A stretch of 64,000 bases of DNA from Methanocorpusculum labreanum Z (GTDB lineage: Archaea > Halobacteriota > Methanomicrobia > Methanomicrobiales > Methanocorpusculaceae), in the NCBI RefSeq assembly GCF_000015765.1, contig NC_008942.1, positions 1,503,921 through 1,567,920 on the forward strand. The letters run 5' to 3'. A program made the translations under genes and the position numbers. Numbering within the stretch: the stretch's first letter is position 1; each line of letters opens with the position of its first letter. Of this stretch, positions 62,078 to 64,000 are shown piece after piece. The notes beneath the pieces were generated by a model. That model did no database searches. It was not told the origin of the DNA and worked only from the letters and a program-made list of their open reading frames with translations.

Positions 62078-64000
62078 ATGTCAGTGAATACGAAAAATAT
62101 TATTTCAATTATACTCCTTGCAGTAATCATATTTTGCCTGTTTACCGGAACGGTATCGGCAAGATATGCAACTGCATCGGGCGAAAATGCAGGCATAAAT
62201 CTAAGTGATACGGTGTATCGAGGAGAGAATAATCTGGATTTTTCAGCATTTTCAAGCGGAGGTTATACTGTTGACTACCTTCAGCATGTAACTGACGGAG
62301 ATCAGATTGCCCTCATAAATCAGATCGCTTCAGTTGGACAAACACAGGCTCCGGGAACATATGGGGCATGGAATAATTCCGCTGGCAGACTCGGATATAC
62401 AGTATGCACTATCGCGGAACTTAATCTTGGGAAAATTGCGGTAACGCCTTATGCAACTACCGTTACCGACTCGAATCCGAACTCGATCTCAAAAGCTGCT
62501 CAAGTTGTCTTTTATATTTCCGGAAGTAATCTCCACCCGGACCAACTAAATGGAAACTGGAATGGATTCACTATCACAAATACCCAGACGGGGGTTCAGA
62601 CGCAGGAGATTACAAATATCGGGGGCAGCACTCAGTCACTCAGGAATGTACCCGATCCGACCGATAAAACCAATGCGAATTATGCATTTAAACTGGTTGA
62701 CCAATCCCTGATCCCTGCCGGCGACTCAACACCGGTCACGATCTCATTTAACATAGAGTTGAACGGTCTTTCAACACAAAAAACACACATTCAATACTCC
62801 TTTACTGCAGTACAAAGTACGTTCAGTCTTACCGGAGCAAATATTGCTGCAGGCAACACCGGCACGGCTGTATTGACCGGCATCCCCTTTACTGCATATT
62901 CTGTTGTTCTTTCTGAAACCAGAAGCGACGCACCTTATTTCAATCCTGCAGAGGGTGTAGTCATCATTGATGCTCATACAATTACCGCGACACCGGGATG
63001 GAACGGGACTATGTCCCTTCCAATAACGGTACCTGCCAATGCATCGGCCGGCAATTATCCGATAACTGCCTCGGGATCGGGTACAGTAAAAAGTGCATCA
63101 ATTACTGTTGCTGCAACCACCATTTCGCTGATATTTGATGCTCCGCCAAGTGATGCCGTATCTGGTCTCTTTGCAGAAGGCGATTACATCAAACTTTCCG
63201 GCACGGTAAAAGGTGCACTATCCAATGTTGATATTTATTTCTATATAACCGGACCAAACCTTCCTGAAAATGGTGCGAGCCTGACTGGAACACCCGTCGT
63301 TGACGGAGACCCGTCAACATTCACCATATTCACCTACAATATAGTGCTTAATTTATGGGAGGGAGGGTGGATCACCAGCGGATTCGAACCAGGAACCTAC
63401 ACGATACATGCCAATCTCCAACCCTACGGATACATAGAAAGCAGCACACCGAAGGGGAAGGGATACAGCAGTGATATTTCCCACGATTATGTGATAAGTG
63501 ACCAGAGCATTCACGCAAAATCCGACGAGACCAACAGCGGCTACTTTGCCCAGGGCGATCATGTCCGCTATAATATTTCTGCGAGAGGGAGTCCGGGAAC
63601 AAAGGGAGGTATGTATGGTGACGTCCGCTGGTACATCATTGGATCAAACTTCAGATATGCGGATATGAAATCAAAGTATCTGCTTATCGAAGACACCTCA
63701 ATGTTCGGACTTTTTGCCCCTCAGGGAACAACGAGTTTTGAATACAACCGGTCGTTTTCCTATGATCTCGGTCCGGGAACATACTATCTTATCCTCCAGC
63801 ATCCCGGTCCAAACGCTGTATTTGACGTAACGCCGGATATAACCGGAGGATCTTTCAGTGTAATTAACACAGCCTGGGGCAGCAGTGCCAATCTTGGAAC
63901 ACAGCAGTCTGATAATGCTGCATATACCTTAACAAATGCGATCTCTGATGCCAAATCTGATGATCTGTATGTTATCACGGAATTTACTATTGAAAAACCA
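62078..64000 (+). CDS. Large secreted surface protein, DUF3821-like N-terminus (runs off right edge)
   Basis: The ATG at 62078 follows AGGAGGT; a GTG six bases later is equally well placed. The frame is open for 641 codons to the window edge. A Sec signal (IISIILLAVIIFCLFTGTVSA) is followed by NAGINLSDTVYRGENNLDFS, which resembles the start of DUF3821 surface proteins of Methanomicrobiales. The visible part is a chain of beta-sandwich-like domains with repeated patterns (GDYIKLSGTVKG and GDHVRYNISARG; FEPGTYTIHANLQPYG and LGPGTYYLILQHPG), rich in Ser/Thr and N-glycosylation sequons. Probably an S-layer or cell-surface protein with a C-terminal anchor beyond the edge. Confidence 0.8.
   Translation, partial: MSVNTKNIISIILLAVIIFCLFTGTVSARYATASGENAGINLSDTVYRGENNLDFSAFSSGGYTVDYLQHVTDGDQIALINQIASVGQTQAPGTYGAWNNSAGRLGYTVCTIAELNLGKIAVTPYATTVTDSNPNSISKAAQVVFYISGSNLHPDQLNGNWNGFTITNTQTGVQTQEITNIGGSTQSLRNVPDPTDKTNANYAFKLVDQSLIPAGDSTPVTISFNIELNGLSTQKTHIQYSFTAVQSTFSLTGANIAAGNTGTAVLTGIPFTAYSVVLSETRSDAPYFNPAEGVVIIDAHTITATPGWNGTMSLPITVPANASAGNYPITASGSGTVKSASITVAATTISLIFDAPPSDAVSGLFAEGDYIKLSGTVKGALSNVDIYFYITGPNLPENGASLTGTPVVDGDPSTFTIFTYNIVLNLWEGGWITSGFEPGTYTIHANLQPYGYIESSTPKGKGYSSDISHDYVISDQSIHAKSDETNSGYFAQGDHVRYNISARGSPGTKGGMYGDVRWYIIGSNFRYADMKSKYLLIEDTSMFGLFAPQGTTSFEYNRSFSYDLGPGTYYLILQHPGPNAVFDVTPDITGGSFSVINTAWGSSANLGTQQSDNAAYTLTNAISDAKSDDLYVITEFTIEKP

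Overview
This window reads as chromosomal DNA of a methanogenic euryarchaeon, most likely of the order Methanomicrobiales and resembling Methanocorpusculum. The domain is fixed by TFB, aRF1, aIF6, aIF5B, S6e/S8e/S19e/S28e/L7Ae/L18Ae/L24e/L31e/L39e, the RNase P protein Rpp21, Gar1, SRP19 and CetZ. The lineage is suggested by FdhC-type formate transporters, HypB, tandem MoeA genes, a DUF3821-like surface protein and many archaeal type IV pilins. The genus is inference; no rRNA is present to test it.

Layout. 1-6310 (minus strand): a pilin cut by the left edge, a decayed stretch, and an operon of three minor-pilin-like proteins followed by two large modular pilins. These two share an N-terminal module and a TP-rich linker but carry different C-termini (PKD/LamG-like versus beta-helix). 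A frameshifted relic between them shows they arose by tandem duplication. 6426-8196: small membrane protein, OGG-like DNA glycosylase, lipoprotein. 8209-19439 (minus): SRP54-FtsY and a long translation/RNA-processing run, interrupted by a divergent secreted clostripain-like protease. 19497-22530: TrkA, then CetZ in an operon with a membrane-anchored coiled-coil surface protein. 22650-28777 (plus): surface-glycan genes. 29191-30428: L7Ae-S28e-L24e-Ndk with a long leader. 30547-34800: glutaredoxin-thioredoxin reductase fusion, OB-fold membrane protein, and two formate transporter genes, one broken by an amber codon. 35061-37729: two MoeA genes. 38023-49914: ArgS, aRF1, a DASS transporter, tRNA-Ala, TFB, Gar1, PHP protein, SRP19, HypB, S8e, DUF2240, S6e, aIF5B. 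50103-57182: tRNA-His, TspO, HxlR regulator divergent from hybrid cluster protein, a 366-bp nested palindromic element, cyclophilin, a radical SAM/SPASM peptide-modifying-type enzyme, HD protein, membrane protein, PAS-HTH regulator. 57679-61790 (minus): six tandem pilin genes with a terminator. 62078-right edge: a large secreted surface protein.

How it fits together. The housekeeping blocks are ordinary. The accessory biology concerns the cell surface: at least nine pilin-type genes, a modular adhesin-like operon, a glycan cluster that could decorate surface proteins, a CetZ-linked surface protein, and a secreted protease. No pilus assembly ATPase, platform protein or prepilin peptidase lies in the window, so the pilins must use machinery encoded elsewhere. 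The points most worth following are the modular pilin pair with its relic (939-4938), the palindromic element (52901-53266), the structured RNA candidate between srp19 and hypB (45421-45497), the YhbY gene without a standard start codon, and the amber-interrupted FdhC.
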